Positions 52,309 to 61,124 of a stretch of DNA of 64,000 nucleotides are shown piece after piece; the stretch's first letter is position 1; every line of letters begins with the position of its first letter. Below the pieces are notes generated by a model. It worked only from the letters and a program-made list of their open reading frames with translations. It was not told the DNA's origin and did no database searches. A program made the translations under genes and the position numbers. Location: NCBI GenBank assembly GCA_014695295.1, contig JACJNY010000061.1, forward strand, positions 62,001 to 126,000, in the 5' to 3' direction. Source of the DNA: Microcoleus sp. FACHB-61 (GTDB lineage: Bacteria; Cyanobacteriota; Cyanobacteriia; Cyanobacteriales; Microcoleaceae).

Positions 52309-52360
52309 AGTAAGGACTTTAGGACTTTAGGTGGAGATTGAAAGCACTAAAGTCCTTACT
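52309..52360. repeat. inverted repeat AGTAAGGACTTTAG
   Basis: Perfect 14-bp arms (52309-52322 and 52347-52360) just after the methyltransferase stop. An extra GGACTTTAG follows the left arm. It could be a terminator and is related to the element at 6283-6351. Confidence 0.75.
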
Positions 52361-52421
52361 ACAAACCGATCGAAAGCTAGGCTCTTTAGGTTAGGATATA
52401 TTTAATATTTGCTCCTAAAAT

Positions 52422-52630
52422 ATGGAAAACCAACTTGGGCAGCGCATCACACTGGAGCCAAATATCTGTCAGGGAAAACCCTGTATTCGCCGTCTCCGAT
52501 ATCCAGTAGAACTGATTTTTGAATTCTCAGTTATGGTATGAATGCTAAAGAAATTATAGATGACTATGACGATTTAGAACATGAGGATATTCTAGCTGCT
52601 TTGCTTTTGCAGCCAGGCTTACTCAAGTAA
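52422..52630 (+). pseudogene. DUF433 (antitoxin-like) gene with a single-base frameshift
   Basis: The first frame reads MENQLGQRITLEPNICQGKP, CIRRLRYPVELIFEF and stops at TGA 52539-52541. The other part of the DUF433 domain, SYGMNAKEIIDDYDDLEHED...LLLQPGLLK, continues in another frame to TAA 52628-52630. One extra T in GAATTCTC (about 52521-52528) would restore GAATTTCTC and a single ORF of 69 residues. DUF433 proteins usually pair with a DUF5615 PIN-like toxin directly downstream; none is here. Either a dead remnant or an error. Confidence 0.7.
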
Positions 52631-52689
52631 AAAGCATATACCGAGTATTGTATTTCATCAGTAATAATAAACTAGGGTAACACCTTGAT

Positions 52690-53400
52690 ATGAAACCATA
52701 TCAGCACATAGCTATCGACGAATGCGGCGAACCTTTAGTCCCTATTCCAACAGAACATTTTGTTTTTGAATTGCCGCACCCTTATCAAAAGTTGGGTGCT
52801 CCCTATCACAATAGCAAAGCAGATTCGCCTTACTATTTGCGGCAAGGAGTTGTAGATAGTTTAATCGCCGCTCAAACCCAGCTACAGCAAAATTATCAAA
52901 ATTGGAAAATTCTGATATTTGACGCTTATCGGCCGGTGGAAGTCCAGCAATTTATGGTAGATTATACTTTTAATCAAATTGCCCTAGCTCAAGGCTGCGA
53001 ATTTCCGGTTCCCGAAGACAAACGCCAAGTGATTATAGAACACGTATATCAATTTTGGGCAGTACCGAGCCTCGATCGCGCGACGCCTCCCCCTCACAGT
53101 ACAGGTGCAGCTTTAGATGTAACTTTAGTGGATGAAAATAATCGGGTAATTGATATGGGATCTCCGATTGATGAAATATCAGAACGTTCTTATCCAGATT
53201 ATTTTGGTAAGAGCAACGAGCCGCAAAAACAGGAATATCACCGCCGCAGGAAAATATTAAAAGATGCGATGATAGCTGCGGGTTTTCAGCAGCATCCTAA
53301 CGAATGGTGGCATTTTTGTCTGGGCGATCAGATGTGGGCTTGGTTGACAAATCAAAACAATAGTGGTATTCAATTTTTGGCCCGATACGGTCGCTATTAA
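52690..53400 (+). CDS. D-alanyl-D-alanine dipeptidase (M15D, VanX/DdpX-like)
   Basis: A 236-aa zinc peptidase that would cleave D-Ala-D-Ala. Ligands are visible: PPHSTGAALDV (His and Asp) and NEWWHF (catalytic Glu, Zn His), plus FDAYRPVEVQ with the substrate-binding Arg. No signal peptide, so it is cytoplasmic as for VanX. No vanA/vanH neighbours, so cell-wall recycling is more likely than glycopeptide resistance. Confidence 0.9.
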   Translation: MKPYQHIAIDECGEPLVPIPTEHFVFELPHPYQKLGAPYHNSKADSPYYLRQGVVDSLIAAQTQLQQNYQNWKILIFDAYRPVEVQQFMVDYTFNQIALAQGCEFPVPEDKRQVIIEHVYQFWAVPSLDRATPPPHSTGAALDVTLVDENNRVIDMGSPIDEISERSYPDYFGKSNEPQKQEYHRRRKILKDAMIAAGFQQHPNEWWHFCLGDQMWAWLTNQNNSGIQFLARYGRY

Positions 53401-53829
53401 AAGGGTACGCAATTAAATCTGGACTGGCGCACTCGCGACATTGAGAAACCGGGTTTGTTAACAAAAAACCTCAGCTTTTAGCTGCTTCCTGCAGCAAGAA
53501 ACCTGATTTATGACCGAAAGCATCCAGGATACAAGCCCCCGGATTCATCCGTGGAAAAATAAAAAACCTGTATCCGATGAAACTTGCCCCCCGAATGTAT
53601 CCGTGGGGTCAATGCTTCAATTCTTTAATCTTTAATCTAAAATCTAAAATCGATTGACACTCTGTGCGTCCTGGACTATAAAAGTTCGATCGACATAAAT
53701 CATTTGTATCAGAAGACACGGCAACTATTGCCAGTGGGGTAGCGGTGGTTTAAAATCAACGAGAGCGAACAAGTGCAGGCAAATCAAGCCAGCACTGCAA
53801 ACCCTACAGGATAACTCAGAGTTCACCCA
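53401..53829. other. intergenic region with a GAAACC-family repeat
   Basis: GAGAAACCGGGTTTGTT (about 53443-53459) and AAGAAACCTGATTT (about 53498) form a diverged member of the dispersed family. The region also has AATCTAAAATCTAAAATC simple repeats. No gene. Confidence 0.6.
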
Positions 53830-54903
53830 ATGAAAGCACTCATCCTCTCTGGCGGCAAAGGAACACGCTTGCGTCCCCTCACCTATACGGGTGCTAAGCA
53901 GTTGGTTCCTGTAGCAAATAAGCCGATACTGTGGTACGGAATTGAAGGAATTGTGGCGGCTGGGATTACGGATATTGGGATTATTATTAGTCCCGAAACC
54001 GGGGAAGAGGTGAAGGCGAAAACAGGAGATGGATCTCGCTTCGGTGCCAAAATTACTTATATCTTGCAAGCAGAGCCAGCGGGACTCGCTCACGCGGTAA
54101 AAGTTGCCCGACCATTTTTGGGCGATTCTCCGTTTATTATGTATTTGGGAGATAACTTAATTCAGAATCAGTTAGATCCGTTTTTAGAGATTTTTAACAA
54201 ACAGAAACTAGACGCCCTGATTTTGCTGCGTCCAGTTCCTAATCCCTCTGCTTTCGGGGTAGCAAAAGTAGATGAGAAAGGAAGAGTTTTGGAGTTAGTA
54301 GAAAAACCACAAGTTCCGCCATCGAATTTAGCACTGGTGGGGATTTACTTTTTTGCTCCTACTATTCACGAGGCGATCGATCAAATTCAACCCTCGCCCC
54401 GCGGCGAACTCGAAATTACAGACGCTATTCAACAGCTCATGCATCAGAAAAAACAGGTAGAAGCCTGCAATTTAGAGGGCTGGTGGCTGGATACGGGTAA
54501 AAAAGACGATTTGCTGAGTGCAAACCAAATCATTTTAGATAGCCGTATCGTAGCTTCAACTGAATTAAAAGTAGACGCGAAAAGTCAAATTATCGGACGA
54601 GTGCAAATAGGCGAAGGAACGGAAATCATTAATTCTACAGTTCGCGGGCCGGTGGTAATTGGGGAAAATTGCCGCATTGAAAATTGCTTTATCGGGCCTT
54701 ACAGCAGTATTGCCGATCGCGTGACGATGATTGATGCTGATATCGAACACAGTGTAATATTGCAAGGGGCGAAAATACTTGGCATTCACCAGCGAATTGT
54801 TGACAGCGTGATCGGGCAGCGAGCTCAACTAACCAATGCGCCTGCTCGTCCAAAAGCTCTGCGGTTTCTGATTGGTGATGACAGTCAAATTGAGTTAGCT
54901 TAA
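53830..54903 (+). CDS. glucose-1-phosphate thymidylyltransferase, long form
   Basis: Makes dTDP-glucose for dTDP-rhamnose or other deoxysugars in cell-surface glycans. A 357-aa protein: nucleotidyltransferase domain (MKALILSGGKGTRLRPLTYT, with KQLVPVANKPI, MYLGDN, EKPQVPPSNLALVG) and a C-terminal left-handed helix of hexapeptides (VQIGEGTEIINSTVRGPVVIG). The long form resembles StrD-type enzymes rather than short RmlA. No rmlB-D are next to it; glycosyltransferases follow. Confidence 0.9.
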   Translation: MKALILSGGKGTRLRPLTYTGAKQLVPVANKPILWYGIEGIVAAGITDIGIIISPETGEEVKAKTGDGSRFGAKITYILQAEPAGLAHAVKVARPFLGDSPFIMYLGDNLIQNQLDPFLEIFNKQKLDALILLRPVPNPSAFGVAKVDEKGRVLELVEKPQVPPSNLALVGIYFFAPTIHEAIDQIQPSPRGELEITDAIQQLMHQKKQVEACNLEGWWLDTGKKDDLLSANQIILDSRIVASTELKVDAKSQIIGRVQIGEGTEIINSTVRGPVVIGENCRIENCFIGPYSSIADRVTMIDADIEHSVILQGAKILGIHQRIVDSVIGQRAQLTNAPARPKALRFLIGDDSQIELA

Positions 54904-54963
54904 ATTGAGATATTGCCAATATCGGAAGCAATAATCCTGATTTAACAAGAGATAAATTTTCTT

Positions 54964-55100
54964 GTGGGGTGGGCATCCTGCCCGCCCTTGAACAACCAAG
55001 ATGCCTGTTCCACAATTAATTACAATTATTCGCACAGCAAAGATTCCTGTTCACAATTAGTTACAATGATTGAAACAGCAAAGATGCCTGTTCCATAATA
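54964..55100. repeat. composite repeat and three 41-bp degenerate tandem units
   Basis: TTGTGGGGTGGGCATCCTGC heads a reversed copy of the composite element at 33381-33444. Then AAGATGCCTGTTCC, AAGATTCCTGTTC and AAGATGCCTGTTCC begin units at 54998, 55040 and 55081. They end just before the ribosome site of the next gene. Confidence 0.7.
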
Positions 55101-55133
55101 AGTCATAGTAAGTTATCTAAAGGAGAGGAAAGT

Positions 55134-55667
55134 TTGCAGCCAGAAGAAATACCAACTCAACAGATAATAGATAAATTGCGGCAAACTTTGGAGCCGCGAA
55201 TTGGTATTGCTGATCCATCGCTGTTGGGAATAGAAAATAGTGCGATCGCCCGAGATGAAGATGACGAAGACATCGCCCTTTTAAAGGCGGGTTTCGACAT
55301 TTATAACATCCCCATTACCTCTTACCAAAGGCGGCTGGGTTCCGCAGTCATCGCCGTTAGGAAAATAGTCCGAAAATTGCTCAGGCCCGTACTCGAACGT
55401 CAAGTTATCTACAATTTTGCTAATACCCGCGTCGTTCAAACACTGAGCATTCAATTGCAAAAATTGCAAGAAAATCAACAAACTCTAGAAAAAAAAATTA
55501 AATCGGAATTCAGCAGCGGATCTCCCGAAGTTACAGCACAGCTTGAGACTCAACAAAGAGCGATCGCAGCTTTTCAGTCTGAAATAGAGCAAATTAAAGC
55601 AGTGCAGCAGCAACATACTGCTATTTTAGAGAAGATTACCGCTGAATTGCTCGATCGACAACAATAA
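55134..55667 (+). CDS. coiled-coil protein in the glycosyltransferase cluster
   Basis: A 177-aa protein from a TTG start preceded by AAGGAGAGG. The first 85 residues are mixed (LKAGFDIYNIPITSYQRRLG), the last 80 a heptad-like coiled coil (LQKLQENQQTLEKKIKSEF, AAFQSEIEQIKAVQQQHTAI). No membrane helix. Its place directly before the GT2-GT4 gene (10 nt) suggests a chain-length or scaffolding role for the transferases, which is inference. Confidence 0.7.
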   Translation: MQPEEIPTQQIIDKLRQTLEPRIGIADPSLLGIENSAIARDEDDEDIALLKAGFDIYNIPITSYQRRLGSAVIAVRKIVRKLLRPVLERQVIYNFANTRVVQTLSIQLQKLQENQQTLEKKIKSEFSSGSPEVTAQLETQQRAIAAFQSEIEQIKAVQQQHTAILEKITAELLDRQQ

Positions 55668-55677
55668 AGCATCAAAG

Positions 55678-57807
55678 ATGACCACACTGCCAATATGCTC
55701 GTTAATTATAGTCAACTATAACGGTCTGCGCCACACGAAAGATTGCTTAAAATCTCTACAAAAGCTTGCGTATCCAGAACAGGAACTAGATTTAATTGTA
55801 ATTGATAATTGCTCTCAAGACGATTCCGTTAATTCCCTGCGCGAACTATTTCCAAAAGTTCGCATTTTTGTCAACTCCGCCAACAACTTTGCTAAAGCCC
55901 TCAACCTCGGCATCAGCGAAGCAAAAGGGCAATATATCGGATTTTTAAATAATGATGCTACTCTTGACAGTCGCTGGTTAGAGATTCTTGTCAAAATCCT
56001 AGAGACTCACAAAAAAATAGGTGCAGCCAGTGGCAAATTGCTGTTTAAAGACGGGCGAATTAACAGCGCAGGCATTCAGCAATTACCTAATTTTTATTGG
56101 CAAGATGTCGGATTTGGCGAAAAAGATTCGGGACAGTACGATACAGAAGGGGAAGTCGAAGGGCTTTGTTGGGCGGCGGTGCTTTTCCGCAGGGAATGTC
56201 TCGAAGATGTGGGGCCGATAGATGAAGATTTTGTGATGTATTTTGAGGATGTAGAGTTTGCCAAACGCTGCCACAAACGCGGTTGGAAAATGCTTTATAC
56301 TCCTGCCGCCATCGCCCATCACGAATATCGGGGATCGAGTAAAGGCAGCAAACTTACCGAGTATTTCTGCAACCGAAATCGGTTTTTGTATTTGGCGAAA
56401 CATGAACCTTTGCAATTAGTATCTTCAATTCATACTTCGGATTTTTTTACTCATAAGCAGTACGATTTGCTTTTCGAGAGTTTATTTGTAGCGATTAAAA
56501 AACTTCTAGATTATCAGAAACCAGAAATCATTGAAACTGTATTGTCGCAGTTGTCGGAAAAGTTGGCGGTGATTTACAGTCGCCTGAAGGTCGATCGCAT
56601 TTTATCTCGCTTACAGGTGGTTCGGGGCGATCGCAAAATGTCGATCGCCATTTACGATCACGGACTGCATTTTATCGGCGGCGGTCAAAAATACGTCGCT
56701 ACCATCGCCTCGCTGCTACAAAATGAATTTGACATTACTTTTATCGCCAACAAACCAGTTGCTGTTTCCGACTTAGAATCGTGGTACGGGCTCAACCTTT
56801 CAGGATGCAAAATTAAAATTATTCCCTTGGCGTTTTACGAGAAACGCGGAATGCAGTGCATCGATTCCAGCATCATCGTCGAGGATATGGAAAATCCCTT
56901 TGATGAAATTGCCAGAGAAAGCAAAAACTACGATATTTTTATCAACGCAAACCAACTGGAAAAAGTAAAACCACTGTCGCCAATTTCAATATTTTTCTGC
57001 CACTTTCCCAATACCTTCCGCAACCATCATTTTGCTGTCGATGACTACACTTTCATTATTGCCAACAGTCAATTTACTGTTAAGTGGTTGGAGAAACGCT
57101 GGAACCTACAGCCAACTTTTCTGCTTTATCCGCCCGTAAAAATGGTTACAGTTAAAGTGCCGAAAGAAAACATCATTTTAGCTGTGGGACAGTTTGAAGC
57201 TGGGGGAACCAAAAAGCAAATTGAGCTAATTAAAGCTTTCCGCAGTTTGCTAGCGGATTATCCCAAAGAACTTCAAGGATGGCGGCTAATTTTAGTGGGC
57301 AGCAGCATTCCGAAAAATCCTTATTTAAAGACTGTTCAGAATTTACTGAAGCAAGATTCAAGGGCGATCGAGCTAAAAGTCAATGCTGACTTTGATGAGG
57401 TAAAATCGCTTTATGCTAGAGCAAGCATATTTTGGCACGGCTGCGGTTTGGGTGAAGTCAATCCTCAAAGATTTGAGCATTTCGGCATGGCGACTGTAGA
57501 AGCAATGCAAAACTGTTGTGCTCCGATTGTTTTCAACGGTGGCGGCCAACCGGAAATTGTCCAACATGGGCGATCGGGCTTTGTGTTCAATACCGTTGAG
57601 GAACTGTGCCAGCATTCACATCAACTAATTGTTAATCCCGATTTACTAGCAGAACTTCAAGCTGGTGCACAGCAGCGCAGTCAGAACTTTAGACTTGCAC
57701 GTTTCGAGGAAAAAGTCAAGAGTTTTTTTGAGATAATTCACCAAGAATATGCTACAATTCGGCTGCCAAATCCTGCCGATATAGCTCAAATGCTCGATCG
57801 AACTTAA
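55678..57807 (+). CDS. bifunctional GT2-GT4 glycosyltransferase
   Basis: A 709-aa cytoplasmic enzyme made of two transferases. Residues 1-270: GT2 (GT-A fold) with SLIIVNYNGLRHTKDCL, LIVIDNCSQDDSV, FLNNDATLDSRWLEIL (the DxD-like metal site), and FVMYFEDVEFAKRCHKRG, as in rhamnosyltransferases. Residues about 320-690: GT4 (GT-B) with HGLHFIGGGQKYVATIA, ILAVGQFEAGGTKKQIELI and GLGEVNPQRFEHFGMATVEAM, where the usual EGFG element is replaced by EHFG. Probably adds two successive sugars to one surface glycan. Followed 14 nt later by a GT4 gene. Confidence 0.88.
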   Translation: MTTLPICSLIIVNYNGLRHTKDCLKSLQKLAYPEQELDLIVIDNCSQDDSVNSLRELFPKVRIFVNSANNFAKALNLGISEAKGQYIGFLNNDATLDSRWLEILVKILETHKKIGAASGKLLFKDGRINSAGIQQLPNFYWQDVGFGEKDSGQYDTEGEVEGLCWAAVLFRRECLEDVGPIDEDFVMYFEDVEFAKRCHKRGWKMLYTPAAIAHHEYRGSSKGSKLTEYFCNRNRFLYLAKHEPLQLVSSIHTSDFFTHKQYDLLFESLFVAIKKLLDYQKPEIIETVLSQLSEKLAVIYSRLKVDRILSRLQVVRGDRKMSIAIYDHGLHFIGGGQKYVATIASLLQNEFDITFIANKPVAVSDLESWYGLNLSGCKIKIIPLAFYEKRGMQCIDSSIIVEDMENPFDEIARESKNYDIFINANQLEKVKPLSPISIFFCHFPNTFRNHHFAVDDYTFIIANSQFTVKWLEKRWNLQPTFLLYPPVKMVTVKVPKENIILAVGQFEAGGTKKQIELIKAFRSLLADYPKELQGWRLILVGSSIPKNPYLKTVQNLLKQDSRAIELKVNADFDEVKSLYARASIFWHGCGLGEVNPQRFEHFGMATVEAMQNCCAPIVFNGGGQPEIVQHGRSGFVFNTVEELCQHSHQLIVNPDLLAELQAGAQQRSQNFRLARFEEKVKSFFEIIHQEYATIRLPNPADIAQMLDRT

Positions 57808-57821
57808 AGGCTAATTCAAGC

Positions 57822-58892
57822 GTGTCTAACCCACTTTTAATCAATTTATCCTTCTTAAGTCCTGAACCAACGGGAATCGGAACTTATGCAGCTAATCTTT
57901 TCCCGCAACTGCAACAGCTAGAACCCACATTACTTGCTTCCCAGCAAATTGACAATTATACTTGCTATCAAATTTCCGAATCTATGACACCGGATCGAGG
58001 GCCGAAAGGACAAATTAACAGGCTGCTGTGGACTCAATTCAACTTGCCAAAAATTTACAAAAAATTGCAGTCAAGCCTGATATTTTCCCCAATTCCCGAA
58101 GCACCTTTGTATTCCCGCTGCCGCTACATCGTCACTGTTCACGATTTAATTCCTTTGCGGTTTCCCCAACGGTTTTCTAGATTAACAGCTTATTTTCGCT
58201 ACTACATACCGCAGGTTTTGCGGCAAGCAGAACACATTATTTGCGATTCTCAAGCAACGGCGGCAGATGTTGCTAACTTTTTCCAGATTCCGCGTCAGAA
58301 AATGACCGCAATTCCCCTAGCTTGCGATAATATCAATTTTAGATATCTCGACTTGCCGACCAAAAATTATTTTCTTTATACCGGCAGACACGATCCTTAC
58401 AAAAACTTGGAAAGATTAATTGCTGCATTTGCGAGTTTGCCCGATCGCGCAAATTACGAATTGTGGCTAGCAGGGCCTCCCAATGCCTACACACCGCAGT
58501 TGATAGCACAAGTGGAAGAATTAAAACTAAAATCTTCAATTAAATTTTTAGGTTACGTTCCCTATTCTCAATTGCCCGTACTGATGAATCAGGCGATAGC
58601 CCTAGTTTTCCCTACACTTTGGGAAGGATTCGGCTTACCTATTTTAGAAGCAATGGCTTGCGGCACACCCGTCATCACATCCAACCTGTCATCGATGCCA
58701 GAAGTAGCCGGAGATGCGGCATTATTAGTCAATCCTTACAGCGTCGGAGAAATAGCCGAAGCCATGCAAACAGTAGCCACAGATTCAAAAGTGCGATCGA
58801 ACTTAAAAACTGCTAGTTTAGCCAGATCATCTCAATTTAGCTGGCACAAAACCGGAAAAGCAACCGCCAACATCTTACAACAATATCTTTAA
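57822..58892 (+). CDS. GT4 glycosyltransferase (first of a tandem pair)
   Basis: A 356-aa enzyme of the GT4 family from a GTG start. N-terminal [34 protein letters not shown], then [17 protein letters not shown] and [20 protein letters not shown] with the E-x7-E. Close paralogue of the next gene. The spacing of 14 nt from the fused transferase suggests one operon for one glycan. Confidence 0.9.
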   Translation: MSNPLLINLSFLSPEPTGIGTYAANLFPQLQQLEPTLLASQQIDNYTCYQISESMTPDRGPKGQINRLLWTQFNLPKIYKKLQSSLIFSPIPEAPLYSRCRYIVTVHDLIPLRFPQRFSRLTAYFRYYIPQVLRQAEHIICDSQATAADVANFFQIPRQKMTAIPLACDNINFRYLDLPTKNYFLYTGRHDPYKNLERLIAAFASLPDRANYELWLAGPPNAYTPQLIAQVEELKLKSSIKFLGYVPYSQLPVLMNQAIALVFPTLWEGFGLPILEAMACGTPVITSNLSSMPEVAGDAALLVNPYSVGEIAEAMQTVATDSKVRSNLKTASLARSSQFSWHKTGKATANILQQYL

Positions 58893-58990
58893 ATCTTCCC
58901 TCTCTTCCTTTCTCCTCTCTGCGTCCTCTGCGCCCTCTGCGGTTAAATAAAAAAAATCCCACCCAAAAACCGCAATCTACATATTATCCC

Positions 58991-60073
58991 ATGCCCAATT
59001 CCCCATCCAACCTACTAATCAACCTCTCCTTTCTAATTTCTAAACCAACCGGCTTAGCCATCTACGCCAAAAACTTATTTCCCCACCTAAAATCCCTCAA
59101 TCCAACATTACTAACAGCAGAAAAATTTCCCAATAGCAACTGCTACCAAATCCCCGCAAACCTAACACCCGAACAAGGAACCAAAGGACACATCAACCGA
59201 TTGCTGTGGACACAAACCCAACTCCCCAAAATTTACAACCAGCTAAAATCTAACCTGTTATTTTCCCCAATTCCCGAAGCTCCTCTATTTGCAGGTTGTC
59301 GCTATATAATTACAGTACATGACTTAATAGCGCTGCGGTTTCCCCGCCGCTTCGATCCTCTGACACCTTACCACCGCTATTACATTCCCCAAGTGCTGCG
59401 GCAGGCTCAACACGTCATCTGCGACTCTGAATCAACTGCCAAAGATATCGCTAATTTTTGCAAGATTCCTACTAATTTAATTACGCCAATTTTCCCCGGA
59501 TACGACACCAGTTTTTTCCGTTTTTTAGACTTACCAACAAGCAATTATTTTCTTTATATCGGCCGCCACAATCCCTATAAAAACGTACAGCGAGTTGTAG
59601 CAGCCTTTGCTGCTTTGCATCATAATTCCCAGTACGAATTGTGGATAGCAGGTTCGGAAGACAAACGCTATACGCCGCTGTTGAAGGCGCAGGTTCAAGA
59701 ATTGGGATTGGTCGATCGAGTAAAATTCTTAGATTACATTCCTGCGGCGGAATTGCCCAAAGTCATCAACCAAGCGATCGCGCTGGTTTTTCCCAGTCTT
59801 TGGGAAGGATTCGGCCTCCCCGTGCTCGAAGCAATGGGCTGCGGCACTCCTGTCATCACCTCTAACCTGTCTTCAATGCCCGAAGTGGCGGGGGGTGCAG
59901 CAGTATTAGTCAATCCCTACAGCGTCGAGGAAATTGCCTCTGCTATGCAAGAGGTTGCAGCCGATGCCAAAGTTCGATCGCACTTGCGGGAGCTCGGTTT
60001 AGCCAGAGCAAAACAATTTAGCTGGGAAAAAACAGGCTTGGAAACTGCGGCTATTCTCGATCGATATATCTAA
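58991..60073 (+). CDS. GT4 glycosyltransferase (second of a tandem pair)
   Basis: A 360-aa paralogue of the previous gene, collinear throughout ([60 protein letters not shown]). The catalytic motifs are intact in both, so donor or acceptor specificity may have diverged. The 98-nt spacer before it has a CTCTGCGTCCTCTGCG microrepeat. Confidence 0.9.
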   Translation: MPNSPSNLLINLSFLISKPTGLAIYAKNLFPHLKSLNPTLLTAEKFPNSNCYQIPANLTPEQGTKGHINRLLWTQTQLPKIYNQLKSNLLFSPIPEAPLFAGCRYIITVHDLIALRFPRRFDPLTPYHRYYIPQVLRQAQHVICDSESTAKDIANFCKIPTNLITPIFPGYDTSFFRFLDLPTSNYFLYIGRHNPYKNVQRVVAAFAALHHNSQYELWIAGSEDKRYTPLLKAQVQELGLVDRVKFLDYIPAAELPKVINQAIALVFPSLWEGFGLPVLEAMGCGTPVITSNLSSMPEVAGGAAVLVNPYSVEEIASAMQEVAADAKVRSHLRELGLARAKQFSWEKTGLETAAILDRYI

Positions 60074-60297
60074 TTTTTCTATTCTTACAGCACATAGAAT
60101 CGTATTTAGGGTGCGATCGCATTTAGGGTGCGATCGCCACCTGTGTCAGCAGACATCTGGGAAATAGAAGCTAAAAGCCCGATCTCATGTCCCGCGAATT
60201 AACAGCAATTAAGCTGGGGGGCGGGTTCGCCAATATCTCTGATTCAGATCCAGGATATTTGTCAACCCGTCCTCCCAGAAAGGCAAAATTCGCCCTT

Positions 60298-60417
60298 TTA
60301 CTTATTGATACCCAACTGATCGCCGCGCTTGTATTGCTGATAAGCAGCAAAAAACAGCCCCGCCAGAGTAACAAAGATTAGACCCAGAACAATACCTGAA
60401 AGTAGCGGTTCTACCAT
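60298..60417 (-). CDS. petG: cytochrome b6f complex subunit 5
   Basis: Found by hand: 39 aa, [20 protein letters not shown] followed by [20 protein letters not shown] single membrane helix and the known PetG sequence pattern. It is essential for assembly of the b6f dimer in the thylakoid. GGAGCTC lies before the ATG. Divergent from cytM. The 224 bases after it (60074-60297) contain two copies of ATTTAGGGTGCGATCGC. Confidence 0.95.
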   Translation of the reverse strand: MVEPLLSGIVLGLIFVTLAGLFFAAYQQYKRGDQLGINK

Positions 60418-60597
60418 GAGAGCTCCTTAACGTTAAGATTTAACAACCTATTTTTAATATTACCAGCACTTATACAGATGAATTTTCCCAAAAGCAGCCT
60501 TCCGTGGGTCTCAGAGCTTGCTCTCCCCGCTGCGAACGATTAAGCTATGTTATGAGAAATAAATTTTCTTGTAGATACTATTTTTAATTGAACTCCT

Positions 60598-60978
60598 TTG
60601 AATAACCAACTTGCCAGGAATGAAATTAAAAACCCGATCGAGCGACTTGCCATATTTGCGCTAGCGGTGTTGGTTGCCATCATGTTGGCGAGTATGACAA
60701 TTCGTCAGTTTCAAGTCGCCGATCCTTACGTCAAAAGCGTACTATCCCTGACGGGCAACCCGTTTCAGGGTTCCGCCATCTTTCAAATGAACTGTGCGGG
60801 GTGTCACACATCCGTTTCAGAAAGTCAAGTCGGGCCCAACTTGCACGGAGTGTCCGAGCGCAAATCCGAATTCGATCTGATCCGGCAAGTCACCAGCGGG
60901 CAAACCCCACCCATGCCTCAGTTTCAGCCGAGTCCGCAAGAAATGGCCGACTTGCTGAAGTATCTCGAACAAATTTGA
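60598..60978 (+). CDS. cytM: cytochrome c-type protein, CytM-like
   Basis: A 126-aa protein with a TTG start. A hydrophobic N-terminal anchor (about 16-38, LAIFALAVLVAIMLASMTI) precedes a class-I cytochrome c domain: DPYVKSVLSLTGNPFQGSAI, heme site CAGCH, NLHGVSERKSE, and PPMPQFQPSPQEMADLLKYL with the axial Met. The sequence around NPFQGSAIFQMNCAGCH fits CytM rather than c6. CytM is a membrane-attached carrier expressed under stress and in darkness. Confidence 0.85.
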   Translation: MNNQLARNEIKNPIERLAIFALAVLVAIMLASMTIRQFQVADPYVKSVLSLTGNPFQGSAIFQMNCAGCHTSVSESQVGPNLHGVSERKSEFDLIRQVTSGQTPPMPQFQPSPQEMADLLKYLEQI

Positions 60979-60979
60979 A

Positions 60980-61016
60980 CCAAAGAAGGGGAACGGAATT
61001 CGTTCCCCTTCTTTGG
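60980..61016 (+). terminator. long perfect hairpin after cytM
   Basis: CCAAAGAAGGGGAACG and CGTTCCCCTTCTTTGG are 16-bp complementary arms around GAATT. The left arm starts 2 nt after the stop codon. No T run follows, so it could be a processing or stability hairpin rather than an intrinsic terminator. Confidence 0.7.
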
Positions 61017-61124
61017 CAGAGCCTCGAAACCCATGCTTAGAGGTTCTGCTTCCCGCTAGTCCCTCTCTGCTGGGACGGCAGGCAAGTGTATGCTCGGTTT
61101 TAACTGCCGAGTTTGATCTGCAGA

